This document shows positions 22,638-30,830 of a stretch of DNA of 32,677 nucleotides, piece after piece (positions within the stretch are counted from its first letter, which is position 1; each line of letters starts with the position of its first letter). The position numbers were made by a program, and so were the translations under genes. A model generated the notes under the pieces. That model saw nothing but the letters and a program-made list of their open reading frames with translations. It was not told where the DNA came from and made no database searches. The DNA comes from UPXZ01 sp964345395 (GTDB lineage Bacteria > Bacteroidota > Bacteroidia > Bacteroidales > Paludibacteraceae), in the NCBI GenBank assembly GCA_964345395.1, contig CAYFRA010000011.1, forward strand, positions 1 to 32,677, written 5' to 3'.

Positions 22638-24518
22638 ATGAACTACGGATTTGTAAAACTTGCAGCAGCTGTGCCATCTCTTCGGGTGGCTGATTGCGAC
22701 TACAATGCAACTGAAATTATTCGCTCAATTCGCGAAGCTGATAAGAACAATGTGGAAATCGTTTGTTTTCCGGAGTTGAGCATCACTTCTTACAGTTGTG
22801 CTGATCTTTTTTTTCAGCAACAATTGCATCTGGATGCTGAAAAAGCCTTAGAGCGAATTTTGAACGAAACCACTCCTTTTGAACTTGTAGCCGTTGTAGG
22901 GATGCCTCTGGTGCTGAATGCTACGCTTTATAACGTTGCCGTGGTGATTAGTAAAGGACAAATCTTAGGTGTTGTGCCCAAGCATAATATTGTCAATAAT
23001 CACGAGCGAAACGAGCAGCGCTGGTTCAGTTCAGGTGTTGATGTGCCCTTACAAAATATTGAGTTAGCGAAAAGAGATACATTTTTTGCCAAAAATATTC
23101 TCTTTGAATCTGAGCAATATCGATTTGCAGTTGAGGTAGGTGATGATTTATTGGCACTTGTCCCACCAAGTAGCTATTTAGCTCAACAAGGTGCTGATAT
23201 TATTGTTAATCCAGCCGCTTTCAATGAGTTGGTAGGCAAACGAAATTATATAGAGCAAAGCATCAAACTGCATAGTGCCAAAACAAAAACTGCTTATCTT
23301 TTGGCATCAGCAGGATATGGTGAGTCCTCTACCGATGCAGTGTTTACAGGCAGTGCTTTTATTGCTGAGAAGGCAGAGATGGTGGCAATGACAGAGCCAT
23401 ATCAAATCAAATACCCTCTCTTAATCAGTGACGTAGATGTGCAAAAGCTTCAGGCTGACCGTTTAAGAGATAAAAATTTCTTTTCAGCTAAAAACATTGA
23501 TACTCCTATTGTGCCATTTGAATATGTGCCTCTTTCCGCTTTTACGCTTAATCGAGAAATACCAAAACATCCATTTATCCCGTCTGAAAACAAAAGGGAA
23601 GAAACCCTGAATGAGATATTTAACATTCAGATTAGTGCTTTGGCAAAACGTTGGGAGCACACACGTTTGGATAAATTATACATTGGTGTTTCAGGTGGAT
23701 TAGATAGCACTTTAGCTTTGATGGTATGTGTGGCAGCTGCCGATAAATTGGGTTACAGCAGAAAGCAAATTGCTGGTATAACGATGCCGGGATTTGGCAC
23801 AACCAACCGCACGTATCACAATGCACTAAAATTGATGGAGGCATTGGGTGTCAGTATGCAAGAAATATCAATAAAAGAGGCGAGCCTGCTCCACTTCAAA
23901 GATATTGGGCATGATGTGAATTTGCACGATGTAACTTATGAAAATGTGCAAGCACGTGAGCGCACACAAATTTTAATGGATCTTGCCAACAAAAATAATG
24001 GGATGGTCATTGGCACTGGTGATTTGTCTGAAATGGCATTGGGTTGGTCAACGTACAATGGAGACCACATGTCGATGTACGCTATCAATAGCAGCATTCC
24101 GAAAACACTTGTCAAAACGCTAATTGACTGGATTTCCGACTCTCATGAAGGTAATGTAAAAACCATTCTGAAAGATATATTGGATACGCCTGTGAGTCCT
24201 GAGTTGCTACCTGCTGAAAACGACACAATCATTCAAAAAACAGAAGACATTGTGGGTCCTTACGAACTACACGATTTCTTTATATATTACTTCATTCGCT
24301 ACGGGTTTTCACCTAAGAAGTTACTGTTTTTAGCTACAAATGCATTTGCAAATGAGTATAGCAAAAAAGAGATAAAAAAATGGTTAGATCTGTTTGTAAA
24401 ACGATTTTATCAACAACAATTCAAACGCTCTTGTACGCCTGACGGCCCAAAAGTGGGAAGTGTAAGCTTTTCACCACGTGGTGATTGGATGATGCCAAGC
24501 GATGCTGCAACTCCATAA
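22638..24518 (+). CDS. nadE: NAD+ synthase, glutamine-type with degenerate glutaminase domain
   Basis: The enzyme converts deamido-NAD (nicotinate adenine dinucleotide) to NAD+ with ATP. The 626-residue protein has the two-domain layout of glutamine-dependent NadE: a nitrilase-like domain (1 to about 280) and an ATP-pyrophosphatase domain (about 320-620). The synthetase part is intact, with the PP-loop SGGLDS (352-357), MPGFGTTNRTYHNA, ENVQARERTQIL, GTGDLSEMALGWSTYNGDH and SPELLP. In the nitrilase part the catalytic Glu (E46 in CFPELS) and Lys (K115 in VPKHN) are kept, but the nucleophilic Cys is absent. The site reads FAVEVGDDLL, with G168 (codon GGT at 23139-23141) where the family has Cys. 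The usual PNYxEFYE glutamine-pocket segment is also altered (VNNHERNEQRWF). Ammonia rather than glutamine is thus the likely nitrogen source. Confidence 0.92.
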   Translation: MNYGFVKLAAAVPSLRVADCDYNATEIIRSIREADKNNVEIVCFPELSITSYSCADLFFQQQLHLDAEKALERILNETTPFELVAVVGMPLVLNATLYNVAVVISKGQILGVVPKHNIVNNHERNEQRWFSSGVDVPLQNIELAKRDTFFAKNILFESEQYRFAVEVGDDLLALVPPSSYLAQQGADIIVNPAAFNELVGKRNYIEQSIKLHSAKTKTAYLLASAGYGESSTDAVFTGSAFIAEKAEMVAMTEPYQIKYPLLISDVDVQKLQADRLRDKNFFSAKNIDTPIVPFEYVPLSAFTLNREIPKHPFIPSENKREETLNEIFNIQISALAKRWEHTRLDKLYIGVSGGLDSTLALMVCVAAADKLGYSRKQIAGITMPGFGTTNRTYHNALKLMEALGVSMQEISIKEASLLHFKDIGHDVNLHDVTYENVQARERTQILMDLANKNNGMVIGTGDLSEMALGWSTYNGDHMSMYAINSSIPKTLVKTLIDWISDSHEGNVKTILKDILDTPVSPELLPAENDTIIQKTEDIVGPYELHDFFIYYFIRYGFSPKKLLFLATNAFANEYSKKEIKKWLDLFVKRFYQQQFKRSCTPDGPKVGSVSFSPRGDWMMPSDAATP

Positions 24519-24545
24519 GTTTATCATTTTACAAAAACATACAGT

Positions 24546-24586
24546 TCTAACTCGGTTTTTTCAATTGAGTTCAGAGAGTTGTTTTT
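24546..24586 (+). terminator. Weak hairpin after nadE
   Basis: TCTAACTC pairs with GAGTTCAGA through a one-base bulge (24546-24553 with 24567-24575), then GAGTTGTTTTTAT. A possible but weak intrinsic terminator. Confidence 0.35.
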
Positions 24587-24652
24587 ATATCTTTAGTTTG
24601 TTTTGTAAGAAAAATAACTTAGAAAACACCAATCCTTTTCTTAAAAAATAAC

Positions 24653-24660
24653 TATCTTTG
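24653..24660 (+). promoter_or_regulatory. -7 box of the secA promoter
   Basis: TATCTTTG, an exact TAnnTTTG match, leaves a leader of roughly 90 bases before the secA ATG at 24754. No SecM-like upstream reading frame was recognised in that leader. Confidence 0.55.
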
Positions 24661-24753
24661 TAAGTTATAGTAAGTGGTTGTTGTTTCATTGCATATAACT
24701 TTCACTCACAGTAATATTATAGCAAAATAAATTCTGAAAATATTCCAAAAAAA

Positions 24754-27700
24754 ATGAAATTAGGCGATTTTTTAAAAAAAATAATGGGCAATAAAGCCCA
24801 ACGCGATATGAAAGAGATATCGCCAGATGTAAATAAAATTAAGCTTGCTTATCAAGAGATAGAAAAGTTGAGTAATGATGATTTACGTGCAAAAACTAAT
24901 GAACTTAGACTTGTTATTCAAGAAACAATTGAAGGAGAAAATCAAAAAATTGCAGCGTTAAAGGAGAGTGTTGAGAGCACTGAGCTTCATCTTCGTGAAA
25001 AAATTTACAATGAAATCGATGAGTTAGAAAAACTAATTGTTGAAAAGATTGAGAAAGTTCTTTATGAGATACTTCCCGAAGCATTTTCTATTGTAAAAGA
25101 GACCGCTCGCCGTTTTACTGAAAATGAAGAAACCATCGTTACGGCAAATGATTTTGATAAAGATTTAGCAGCAAAATTCGATTTTGTTCGGATAGAAGGC
25201 GATAAAGCCATTTATAAAAATGAGTGGACTGCTGGAGGAACACTTATCAAGTGGCAGATGATTCATTACGATGTGCAGCTGTTTGGAGGTGTTGTTCTTC
25301 ATAAAGGAAAAATTGCAGAGATGGCTACGGGTGAAGGGAAAACTTTGGTAGCTACTTTACCAGTGTTTTTAAATGCACTACCTGGCAGAGGTGTTCATGT
25401 GGTTACTGTCAATGATTACCTTTCAAAACGTGACTCTGAGTGGATGGGGCCACTTTATATGTTTCATGGTCTTTCAGTGGATTGTATCGACAAGCATCGA
25501 CCCAATTCGGAAGATCGCCGCAAAGCTTATTTAGCAGATATTACTTTTGGGACAAACAATGAATTTGGTTTTGACTATCTGCGAGATAATATGGCTACTT
25601 CTCCACTTGATTTGGTGCAAAGAGCACATAATTTTGCAATTGTCGATGAGGTGGACTCGGTTTTGATTGACGATGCTCGTACACCGCTTATTATTTCAGG
25701 TCCCGTGCCTAAAGGAGAAGACCAACTTTTTGAAGAGCTTCGTCCAAAAGTGGAGAAGTTGGTTTCAACTCAACGACAATTGACCACAAAATATTTGGCT
25801 GAAGCACGTAGTATGATGAAATCGGAAGATGAGAAAGTGCGTGAAGAAGGTACTTTAGCTCTGTTCCGCTCATATAAAGGTATGCCACGAAACAAGGCAC
25901 TTATCAAATATTTGAGTGAGCAAGGCGTGAAGACTGCGATGATGAAAACGGAGGAGATCTATATGGAGCAAAACAACAGACGTATGCCCGAGGCTGTTGA
26001 CCCGCTCTATTTTGTGATCGATGAAAAGAACAACTCCATTGAAATGACTGACAAGGGTATTGATCTAATTACCGGTAACTCTGACGACCCGAATTTCTTT
26101 GTTCTACCTAATGTTGGTGAAGAAATAGCTGAATTAGAACGCAATACTTCACTCACTGCGGAGGAGAGACAAACAGCCAAAGATGAATTATTACAAAATT
26201 ACTCGATAAAGTCAGAGCGGGTTCATACCATCAATCAGTTATTAAAAGCTTATACACTCTTTGAAAAAGATGTGGAATATGTTGTGATGGACAATCAAGT
26301 GAAAATTGTTGATGAGCAAACAGGGCGTATTATGGATGGCCGAAGATATTCTGACGGTTTACATCAAGCTATTGAAGCCAAAGAGAATGTAAAGGTGGAG
26401 GCGGCAACGCAAACATTTGCAACTATCACACTTCAAAACTATTTCCGTATGTATAGCAAATTGGCAGGGATGACTGGTACTGCTGAAACAGAAGCGGGTG
26501 AGTTGTGGGATATCTATAAATTAGATGTCGTGGTAATACCTACCAACCGCCCCATCGCTCGAAATGATATGGAAGATAGAGTTTATCGTACTAAACGTGA
26601 AAAATATCAAGCTGTAATCGATGAAATTGGAGTTTTGATTAAAGCAGGAAGACCTGTCTTAGTGGGTACAACTTCAGTTGAAATATCTGAATTGCTGAGC
26701 CGAATGCTTGATGGAAAGAAAATAAGCCATCAGGTTTTGAATGCCAAATTGCATCAAAGAGAGGCAGATATTGTTGCAGAGGCAGGACGAAAAGGCGTGG
26801 TTACCATTGCTACCAATATGGCGGGTCGTGGTACTGACATCAAGTTGAGCGATGAGGTGAAAGCTGCGGGCGGTTTGGCTATTATCGGCACGGAGCGCCA
26901 CGAGAGCCGTCGCGTAGATAGGCAGTTACGTGGTCGAGCAGGACGTCAAGGCGACCCCGGTTCTTCTGTTTTCTTTGTCTCTTTGGAAGATGACTTAATG
27001 CGTCTTTTTGGATCAGAGAAAATAGCCGGCATGATGGATAAAATGGGATTCAAAGAGGGTGAAGTAATTGAGCACAGTATGATTTCAAAATCGATCGAAC
27101 GTGCCCAACGAAAGGTTGAGGAGAATAACTTTGGTATTCGTAAGCGTCTTTTGGAATATGATGATGTGATGAATGCACAACGTGAAGTTGTCTATTCAAG
27201 ACGCCGCAATGCTTTGATGGGCGAAAGAATCGGTATGGATATCTCAAATATGATTTATGATGGAGCTGAAACCATTGTGAATGATAGTAAAGAAGCTATG
27301 GATTTTCTTGGATTGGAAATGGATTTGATGAAGATTTATGCTATGGATTCACCCGTTGATGAGGAAAAATTCAATAGCTACAAACCTGCTGAACTGACTG
27401 ATCTGATTGTGGATGAAGCTCATAAAACTTTCAAACGAAAAACCGATAAGATGTCTGAAATAGCAAACCCTGTTATTAAGAATATCTACGAAACCAAAGC
27501 TGATCAATACGAAAGTATTTTAATTCCAATTACCGATGGTAAACGACTCTTTAACATCACTACAAATCTGAAAAACGCCTATGAGAATGATGGAAAAGAG
27601 GTGATCAAAGATTTTCAGAAACAGACATTACTTTATGTAATTGATGATGAGTGGAAAGAGCACTTGCGCCAGTTAGATGATCTGAGACAATCCGTTCAGG

Positions 27701-28056
27701 CTGCAAGCTATGAACAAAAAGATCCGTTATTGATCTATAAATTAGAATCTTTTGGCTTGTTTAAAAATATGATGAACAGTGTCAATAGAAATGTTTTATC
27801 TATTTTGATGAGAGGTCAGATACACACCCGCGACCCACAAGATGTAAGACAAGGTGCTGCACAGCAACGCACTGACTACAGCAAATACAATACTGAAAAA
27901 AGCGAAGCATCAAGTGCTGCGAGTGATCCTACCAAACAAGATACCCGTGAAAGGCAGAAATCAGAACCAATACGTGTTGAGAAAAAAGTGGGAAGAAATG
28001 ATCCTTGCCCTTGTGGAAGTGGAAAGAAATATAAAAATTGTCACGGTAAAGATTAA
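24754..28056 (+). CDS. secA: Preprotein translocase ATPase SecA
   Basis: The motor of the Sec pathway drives unfolded preproteins through SecYEG by ATP hydrolysis. The protein has 1100 residues, longer than the roughly 850-900 of E. coli and B. subtilis, as is usual in Bacteroidota. The extra length includes a charged helical insertion near 50-105 and further insertions between the motor motifs. Motifs: Walker A ATGEGKTLVA (191-200), TVNDYLSKRD, GTNNEFGFDYLRDN, the DEVD box (298-301) continuing SVLIDDARTPLIISG, then NMAGRGTDI and GTERHESRRVDRQLRGRAGR. The C-terminus has the zinc-binding CPCGSGKKYKNCH (C1085, C1087, C1096, H1097) that contacts SecB or ribosomes in other bacteria. The gene is monocistronic, with a promoter box at 24653-24660 and a strong terminator 7 bases after the stop. 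Confidence 0.98.
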   Translation: MKLGDFLKKIMGNKAQRDMKEISPDVNKIKLAYQEIEKLSNDDLRAKTNELRLVIQETIEGENQKIAALKESVESTELHLREKIYNEIDELEKLIVEKIEKVLYEILPEAFSIVKETARRFTENEETIVTANDFDKDLAAKFDFVRIEGDKAIYKNEWTAGGTLIKWQMIHYDVQLFGGVVLHKGKIAEMATGEGKTLVATLPVFLNALPGRGVHVVTVNDYLSKRDSEWMGPLYMFHGLSVDCIDKHRPNSEDRRKAYLADITFGTNNEFGFDYLRDNMATSPLDLVQRAHNFAIVDEVDSVLIDDARTPLIISGPVPKGEDQLFEELRPKVEKLVSTQRQLTTKYLAEARSMMKSEDEKVREEGTLALFRSYKGMPRNKALIKYLSEQGVKTAMMKTEEIYMEQNNRRMPEAVDPLYFVIDEKNNSIEMTDKGIDLITGNSDDPNFFVLPNVGEEIAELERNTSLTAEERQTAKDELLQNYSIKSERVHTINQLLKAYTLFEKDVEYVVMDNQVKIVDEQTGRIMDGRRYSDGLHQAIEAKENVKVEAATQTFATITLQNYFRMYSKLAGMTGTAETEAGELWDIYKLDVVVIPTNRPIARNDMEDRVYRTKREKYQAVIDEIGVLIKAGRPVLVGTTSVEISELLSRMLDGKKISHQVLNAKLHQREADIVAEAGRKGVVTIATNMAGRGTDIKLSDEVKAAGGLAIIGTERHESRRVDRQLRGRAGRQGDPGSSVFFVSLEDDLMRLFGSEKIAGMMDKMGFKEGEVIEHSMISKSIERAQRKVEENNFGIRKRLLEYDDVMNAQREVVYSRRRNALMGERIGMDISNMIYDGAETIVNDSKEAMDFLGLEMDLMKIYAMDSPVDEEKFNSYKPAELTDLIVDEAHKTFKRKTDKMSEIANPVIKNIYETKADQYESILIPITDGKRLFNITTNLKNAYENDGKEVIKDFQKQTLLYVIDDEWKEHLRQLDDLRQSVQAASYEQKDPLLIYKLESFGLFKNMMNSVNRNVLSILMRGQIHTRDPQDVRQGAAQQRTDYSKYNTEKSEASSAASDPTKQDTRERQKSEPIRVEKKVGRNDPCPCGSGKKYKNCHGKD

Positions 28057-28062
28057 TCAATT

Positions 28063-28102
28063 AAAAGCAGATAATTCAAATTACGAATTATCTGCTTTTT
28101 TT
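28063..28102. terminator. Bidirectional intrinsic terminator
   Basis: A stem of about 15 bp (28063-28077 with 28085-28099, core AGCAGATAATTC/GAATTATCTGCT) flanked by A and T runs. It ends secA and the converging flavin oxidoreductase gene. Confidence 0.88.
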
Positions 28103-28108
28103 ATCTTT

Positions 28109-29173
28109 CTATGATTTTAGAGGTTTACCCCTTTCGTAAGGAGTTGGAAAATAACACGCTGCATCATATTCAAAGCTACCCCTAACAGGCAAATAGGGTT
28201 CTCGTAGCAATACACGTCCCATAAATATCAGATCAACATTGCTGTTTTTCATAATATCTTCAGCTTTTTCAATAGAATCGACCAAACCAACAGTACCTGT
28301 TGTTAATCCTGATTCCATTTTAATCGACTCAGCATATGGCAATTGATAGGCGGTGTAGGGGGTGATTTTTGCATTGTAAATTCCTCCTCCTGTTGATACA
28401 TCAATGGCATCTACACCTTTATCTTTCAAGATTGAAGCAAGCTTATTGCTCGATTCTAAATCCCAACCATCATATTCAGCATATTCTGTTGCTGAAATTC
28501 TCACAAACAATGGCATATCAATCGGAATTACAGCCTGAACAGCTTCAACTACCTCCAACAACATCCTGATTCTATTGTCAAAGCTCCCACCATATTCGTC
28601 AGTTCGTTGATTGGATAAAGGAGAGAGAAATTGATGCAGTAGATAGCCGTGAGCAGCATGAATTTCTATGGTATCAAAATTAGCATCTACAGCACGCTTG
28701 GCAGCTTTGGCAAATGAGTTGACAATGCGATGAATCTCCTCTTTGCTCAACTCTAAGGGCGTTTGAAAATCAGGCTGAAAAGCTAACCGACTTGGTGCGT
28801 GGGTTTGCCAACCACCATCTTCAGTAGCCAAGTGCTTCCCGTTCATCGTTGAGCCTTTTCGACCCGAATGATTGAGTTGGATACCTATTTTTGTAGCTGA
28901 ATTTTGATGCACAAAATCAACAATCTTTTTCAAAGGTTCAACCTGTTTATTATTCCACAAACCTAAGCATTTAGGAGTGATTCTACCTTCAGGTTCAACA
29001 CCAGTAGCCTCTACAATGATCAGCCCTACTCCACCCTGTGCTCTACTACCATAATGCACCAAATGAAATTCATTGGCTACTCCATCAGTTGCACTATACA
29101 TACACATCGGTGCCATAACCAATCGATTGGGTAAAACTAAGGATTTTATTTGTAATGATTCGTAAATTAACAT
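28109..29173 (-). CDS. Old-yellow-enzyme family NADH:flavin oxidoreductase (YqjM-like)
   Basis: An FMN-containing ene-reductase-type enzyme that reduces activated C=C bonds of electrophilic compounds using NAD(P)H. The 354-residue TIM barrel carries the hallmarks of the YqjM (thermophilic-like) subclass: APMCMYS (21-27) with the redox-tuning C24 and Y26, HYGSRAQGGVGLIIVEATGV (40-59), IQLNHSGRKG (98-107), and the substrate-binding pair H172/H175 in EIHAAHGYLLHQFLSP. RTDEYGGSFDNRIR (190-203) follows, and the phosphate-binding FMGRVLLREPYLP closes the barrel. A detoxification or stress role is inferred from the family. Its start lies 6 bases after the stop of the uracil-DNA glycosylase-like gene, so the two form one transcription unit. 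Confidence 0.93.
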   Translation of the reverse strand: MLIYESLQIKSLVLPNRLVMAPMCMYSATDGVANEFHLVHYGSRAQGGVGLIIVEATGVEPEGRITPKCLGLWNNKQVEPLKKIVDFVHQNSATKIGIQLNHSGRKGSTMNGKHLATEDGGWQTHAPSRLAFQPDFQTPLELSKEEIHRIVNSFAKAAKRAVDANFDTIEIHAAHGYLLHQFLSPLSNQRTDEYGGSFDNRIRMLLEVVEAVQAVIPIDMPLFVRISATEYAEYDGWDLESSNKLASILKDKGVDAIDVSTGGGIYNAKITPYTAYQLPYAESIKMESGLTTGTVGLVDSIEKAEDIMKNSNVDLIFMGRVLLREPYLPVRGSFEYDAACYFPTPYERGKPLKS

Positions 29174-29179
29174 ATTTGA

Positions 29180-29875
29180 TTACTGTTTTGATTGTTCAGA
29201 AAAAGCCAATAAATACTTGTCGACATAGAGCTGTTTCTCTTTAGATTTATATTGTTGAATATATCGAGGGTGTTCCAAAACTACCATTTCATTAAAGAGA
29301 TTTGCTTTTTTGTTCATTTTTTGAATGAAATCAGCATTGCGTTTTCCTAAAATAAAAACTTTGCTTGTATCTATTCCTAAAGCAATATGCTGTCTCAAAG
29401 TTTCAATCATATAAGCCTCTAAGCAGTCAAACAACTCTTTGCTATCGTAGTAATTTGCGTTGGTCCACGAGCCATCTTTTTGTTGCCTCACTATAGCCAA
29501 TGCAAACGGAGAATTAATATAAAAATCTTTATAGAAATCTGCAACATCACCATATTCTCTAATCATATCATACACAAACACGGAAGATATTTCGTGTGTA
29601 CGTGCCGACTTCATTTCAATGCCACAGATATCTTTCAAGCGTTTGGTATCGGTGAATGGCACACCAGTTACACCTGCTCCAAGCCTACCAGGGTTGATTC
29701 CAACTATAAATCTTCTCTCCAAATTGTCGTTATAATATTTACGGTAGAATTGCTCCATCACTTGCACAGTTTCAGGATTATCTCGAAAAGGATTCAAAAC
29801 CCGAAAACCGTTAGGAAGTTTACCTGTGTAGGCTAATTGATGACTAAATTCGATTATTCTTTTAGCAAATGTCAT
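29180..29875 (-). CDS. SMUG2-like uracil-DNA glycosylase family protein
   Basis: A predicted base-excision repair enzyme that removes uracil (or related bases) from DNA. In the 231 residues motif 1, GINPGRLGAGVTGVPFTD (59-76), matches the SMUG-type GMNPG pattern, with N61 in the position of the water-activating residue. A second motif near the C-terminus, EHPRYIQQYKSK, corresponds to the DNA-intercalating HP-containing loop. The family (DUF4918) includes SMUG2 of Pedobacter, which gives direct precedent within Bacteroidota. No signal peptide or membrane segment is present. It is the first gene of a two-gene unit with the OYE reductase downstream (6-base gap), a possible stress-response pairing. 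A TATCTTTA sequence at 29951-29958 (minus) may be its -7 box. Confidence 0.85.
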   Translation of the reverse strand: MTFAKRIIEFSHQLAYTGKLPNGFRVLNPFRDNPETVQVMEQFYRKYYNDNLERRFIVGINPGRLGAGVTGVPFTDTKRLKDICGIEMKSARTHEISSVFVYDMIREYGDVADFYKDFYINSPFALAIVRQQKDGSWTNANYYDSKELFDCLEAYMIETLRQHIALGIDTSKVFILGKRNADFIQKMNKKANLFNEMVVLEHPRYIQQYKSKEKQLYVDKYLLAFSEQSKQ

Positions 29876-30171
29876 ATTAGCAGTAATCAGATTGTTCTAT
29901 AAAGATGATTCGTATTTGAGTTCACTGTCTCGTTTATTAACTCGGATTATTAAAGATATTTATTTCGGATGAATTTTTGGCGTCAAACCCAGTAGCTATT
30001 CCATCTGTAGTGCTAAGAGTTTGCAACGATAAAGGCATCAAAATAAATCTAAGCAAAATGCAAATACAATAACCCAAATTTGAGTCATAAATATTTTGGC
30101 AACTTTCATCATAACGTATCGCTTATCAATGAACTATATGTCACAATGAGTTTTGCAGTAAATAATTCGGG
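29876..30171. other. Intergenic stretch without recognised gene
   Basis: About 296 bases with stops in all frames and no clear hairpin or repeat. Apart from the possible TATCTTTA box at 29951-29958 on the minus strand, I see nothing in it. Confidence 0.6.
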
Positions 30172-30612
30172 TTAAGGCATTATCTCCACATCTTCCAAAA
30201 TGTTTTTTTCTTTGTCAAGAAGCATTATTCTCCATCGCCCATTCCAAGGATCATTTTCATCCTCTTTGGTCAAATAATTGTAGTTTATCGTATAAGCTAT
30301 TTCATTGTTTTTCATATATTCAGCAATAAATTCAAATGCCTTTTTGTTCATTTCGTGGGCATACTCCTCATGCCCAAACTGCATAGGTGTATAGTTTTTA
30401 CTGAATAGCTCATCAAAATTAAACTCTTTAAGATCACCAAATTTTCGTGTTTGGTGAAGCTTAGGCGAGTATTTCTGAATAATGAAATATTCTACATCTT
30501 CTTGAATTTGCTCTATATTTATCTCTTTACTTTCTGTTTTAGCAGATTTAGTACAGGAAAATAGCAAGATAACAACAAGTAGCAAAATTGAAATTTTATA
30601 AAAAAGTTTCAT
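30172..30612 (-). CDS. Uncharacterised lipoprotein
   Basis: I do not recognise this family. From the ATG at 30612 the product is 146 residues. A TTG two codons upstream is a less likely start. The N-terminus MKLFYKISILLLVVILLFSC is a signal peptide with lipobox (C20), followed by a polar linker (TKSAKTESKEIN). The mature part, about 120 residues, is acidic and contains EDVEYFIIQKYSPKLHQ, FDELFSKNYTPMQFG and DPWNGRWRIMLLDKEKN. Its size and strand-like end suggest a small alpha/beta domain, such as a periplasmic binding or inhibitor module, but nothing shows which. It is a single gene with a promoter box at 30667-30674 and no neighbour that suggests a role. Confidence 0.7.
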   Translation of the reverse strand: MKLFYKISILLLVVILLFSCTKSAKTESKEINIEQIQEDVEYFIIQKYSPKLHQTRKFGDLKEFNFDELFSKNYTPMQFGHEEYAHEMNKKAFEFIAEYMKNNEIAYTINYNYLTKEDENDPWNGRWRIMLLDKEKNILEDVEIMP

Positions 30613-30666
30613 AATCAATTTGTATTAAATAGTATGTTTTGAAAATGTATTTTAGTTTGATATAGG

Positions 30667-30674
30667 CAAAGATA
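30667..30674 (-). promoter_or_regulatory. -7 box upstream of the orphan lipoprotein
   Basis: TATCTTTG on the minus strand, 54 bases before the ATG at 30612. No clear -33 TTTG. Confidence 0.5.
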
Positions 30675-30750
30675 TAATTTTAAAAGCTATTTTCGATATG
30701 AATTGCATTTTGAATTAAAAAAAACATTTGCAACTTACTAATAATAATAA

Positions 30751-30781
30751 TTGGACTTATTTAAATAATGTTGTAATTTAG
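30751..30781 (+). promoter_or_regulatory. Putative udk promoter
   Basis: TTG (30751-30753), a 20-base spacer, then TAATTTAG (30774-30781), one mismatch from TAnnTTTG, 49 bases before the udk ATG. Confidence 0.45.
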
Positions 30782-30830
30782 CAAAATAAGAAAGATTAAT
30801 CTGTTTAACACTAAAAAAACATCGACTAAA

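Noticed and set aside
23101..23160. A frameshift in nadE creating the unusual FAVEVGDDLL segment.
   Set aside because: Sequence on both sides stays in frame and matches the family (FAVE before, PPSSYLAQQGADIIVNP after), so only substitutions are needed.
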